From Cytophagales bacterium (GTDB lineage Bacteria; Bacteroidota; Bacteroidia; Cytophagales; UBA9547): a DNA stretch of 5,535 nt. The notes below the pieces were generated by a model. It worked only from the letters and a program-made list of their open reading frames with translations. It did not search any database and had not been told where the DNA came from. Position 1 is the first letter of the stretch. Each line of letters opens with the position of its first letter. A program made the position numbers and the translations under genes. The DNA lies in contig DMUD01000286.1 of the NCBI GenBank assembly GCA_003476475.1, positions 1,016 to 6,550 on the forward strand, read 5' to 3'. Positions 5,015 through 5,535 of the stretch are shown here, piece by piece.

Positions 5015-5535
5015 CGTTCCAACAATAGTTCTCCTGTGTAAGCTTTTTTACCTCCATTCAACCTCAACTGATACCTATATATCCCATTGCTTTCGCTCCC
5101 ACCGTCCCAATCGTTTTTGTACGATTGGGAATAAAATACCAATCTACCAGTGTTACTAAAAACAGCCAATTCAACATTTGAAAATTCTTCTATGTTTTCA
5201 ATGAAAAAAGTATCGTTCTTTCCATCCCCATTTGGACTCAAGAAATTATAAATAGCATTTTTTTTTGCTTGTGGTGATAGCTCGATTTTATCTTGACAAT
5301 TTTTGTTGCTCGATTTACAAGAATCAATAGTTAGCGTTACCTCAGCCCCTTCTTTCAAAATAATCTCATCAGACAAAACGATACTTTTGCTCGCCGAAAT
5401 TCGCAAATTATCATTCGGATAAATGACCACAGGCCTAAATACCACTTCTTCCACAGATGCTATTACCCCTGCCGATTGACCTACGTGCAAAATGGGGATG
5501 CATTCTGAAGTAATCTCCAATTGGTCTATCAATAT
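5011..5535 (-). CDS. secreted T9SS type B sorting-domain (gliding-motility-associated C-terminal) protein, 3' part
   Basis: The C-terminal 174 or so codons of a larger exported protein whose start lies beyond the right edge; the frame is open to base 5535. Residues quoted are counted from the codon at 5532. Residues about 95-173 form the CHU_C / gliding-motility-associated C-terminal domain: NFLSPNGDGKNDTF (96-109), then VELAVFSNTGRLVF, an aromatic-Trp-Asp-Gly turn (NDWDGG), GIYRYQLRL and a final YTGELLLER strand. This is the type B signal that directs export through the type IX system. Before it, about 32-72 (ASKSIVLSDEIILKEGAEVT, ending in Cys) resembles the three-strand '3-coathanger stack' linker that often precedes such domains. 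The passenger, perhaps an adhesin or enzyme, is not visible. First gene of the operon within view, overlapping the PorP/SprF start by ATGA. Confidence 0.88.
   Translation of the reverse strand: MLIDQLEITSECIPILHVGQSAGVIASVEEVVFRPVVIYPNDNLRISASKSIVLSDEIILKEGAEVTLTIDSCKSSNKNCQDKIELSPQAKKNAIYNFLSPNGDGKNDTFFIENIEEFSNVELAVFSNTGRLVFYSQSYKNDWDGGSESNGIYRYQLRLNGGKKAYTGELLLER

Noticed and set aside
4857..5159. Plus-strand ORF across the PorP/SprF and sorting-domain junction
   Set aside because: Shadow of two well-supported minus-strand genes; the Cys/His-rich composition is typical of antisense translation.
1..5535. CRISPR array, tRNA, rRNA or insertion-sequence transposase
   Set aside because: No regularly spaced repeats with unique spacers, no tRNA cloverleaf or rRNA core sequence, and no transposase motif were seen on either strand.

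Overview
The window looks like a chromosomal segment of a member of the Bacteroidota. Four things point there: genes for a type IX secretion (T9SS) cell-surface locus, starts preceded by A-rich sequence rather than a Shine-Dalgarno motif, candidate promoters of the TAnnTTTG type, and the character of the RecA and LeuC proteins. The genus cannot be read from the sequence.

Layout from left to right: (1) the last 54 codons of leuC (+) enter from the left edge. (2) They converge on a minus-strand gene for a helix-turn-helix/S24-peptidase (LexA/CI-like) repressor, and a short hairpin lies between the two. (3) A 183-bp intergenic region separates this repressor from divergently transcribed recA (+). 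It holds four copies of a 16-20 bp operator-like repeat interleaved with a candidate promoter in each direction. (4) recA is complete and is followed by a strong hairpin terminator. (5) Next is a small all-helical TerB-like gene (+), flanked by a nearly perfect 18-bp inverted repeat. (6) A roughly 85-bp GC-rich island of unknown nature lies in the gap between convergent genes. (7) The right half is a minus-strand operon, in transcription order: the 3' end of a large secreted protein with a T9SS type B sorting domain, a PorP/SprF-like outer-membrane protein (4-bp ATGA overlap), and a TPR + PD40 beta-propeller protein (11-bp gap) that lacks the usual OmpA domain.

How they may work together: the repressor carries an intact Ala-Gly cleavage site and a Ser/Lys dyad, so RecA filaments could trigger its self-cleavage. 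It sits next to recA with repeated operators between them, so the pair looks like a self-contained DNA-damage (SOS-like) control module with its own operator, unlike the classical E. coli or Bacillus LexA boxes. This is the most interesting signal in the window, and it is an inference from architecture. The right-hand operon is a typical T9SS type B substrate with its dedicated SprF-like partner and an accessory periplasmic/outer-membrane propeller protein, probably for an exported adhesin or other surface protein.
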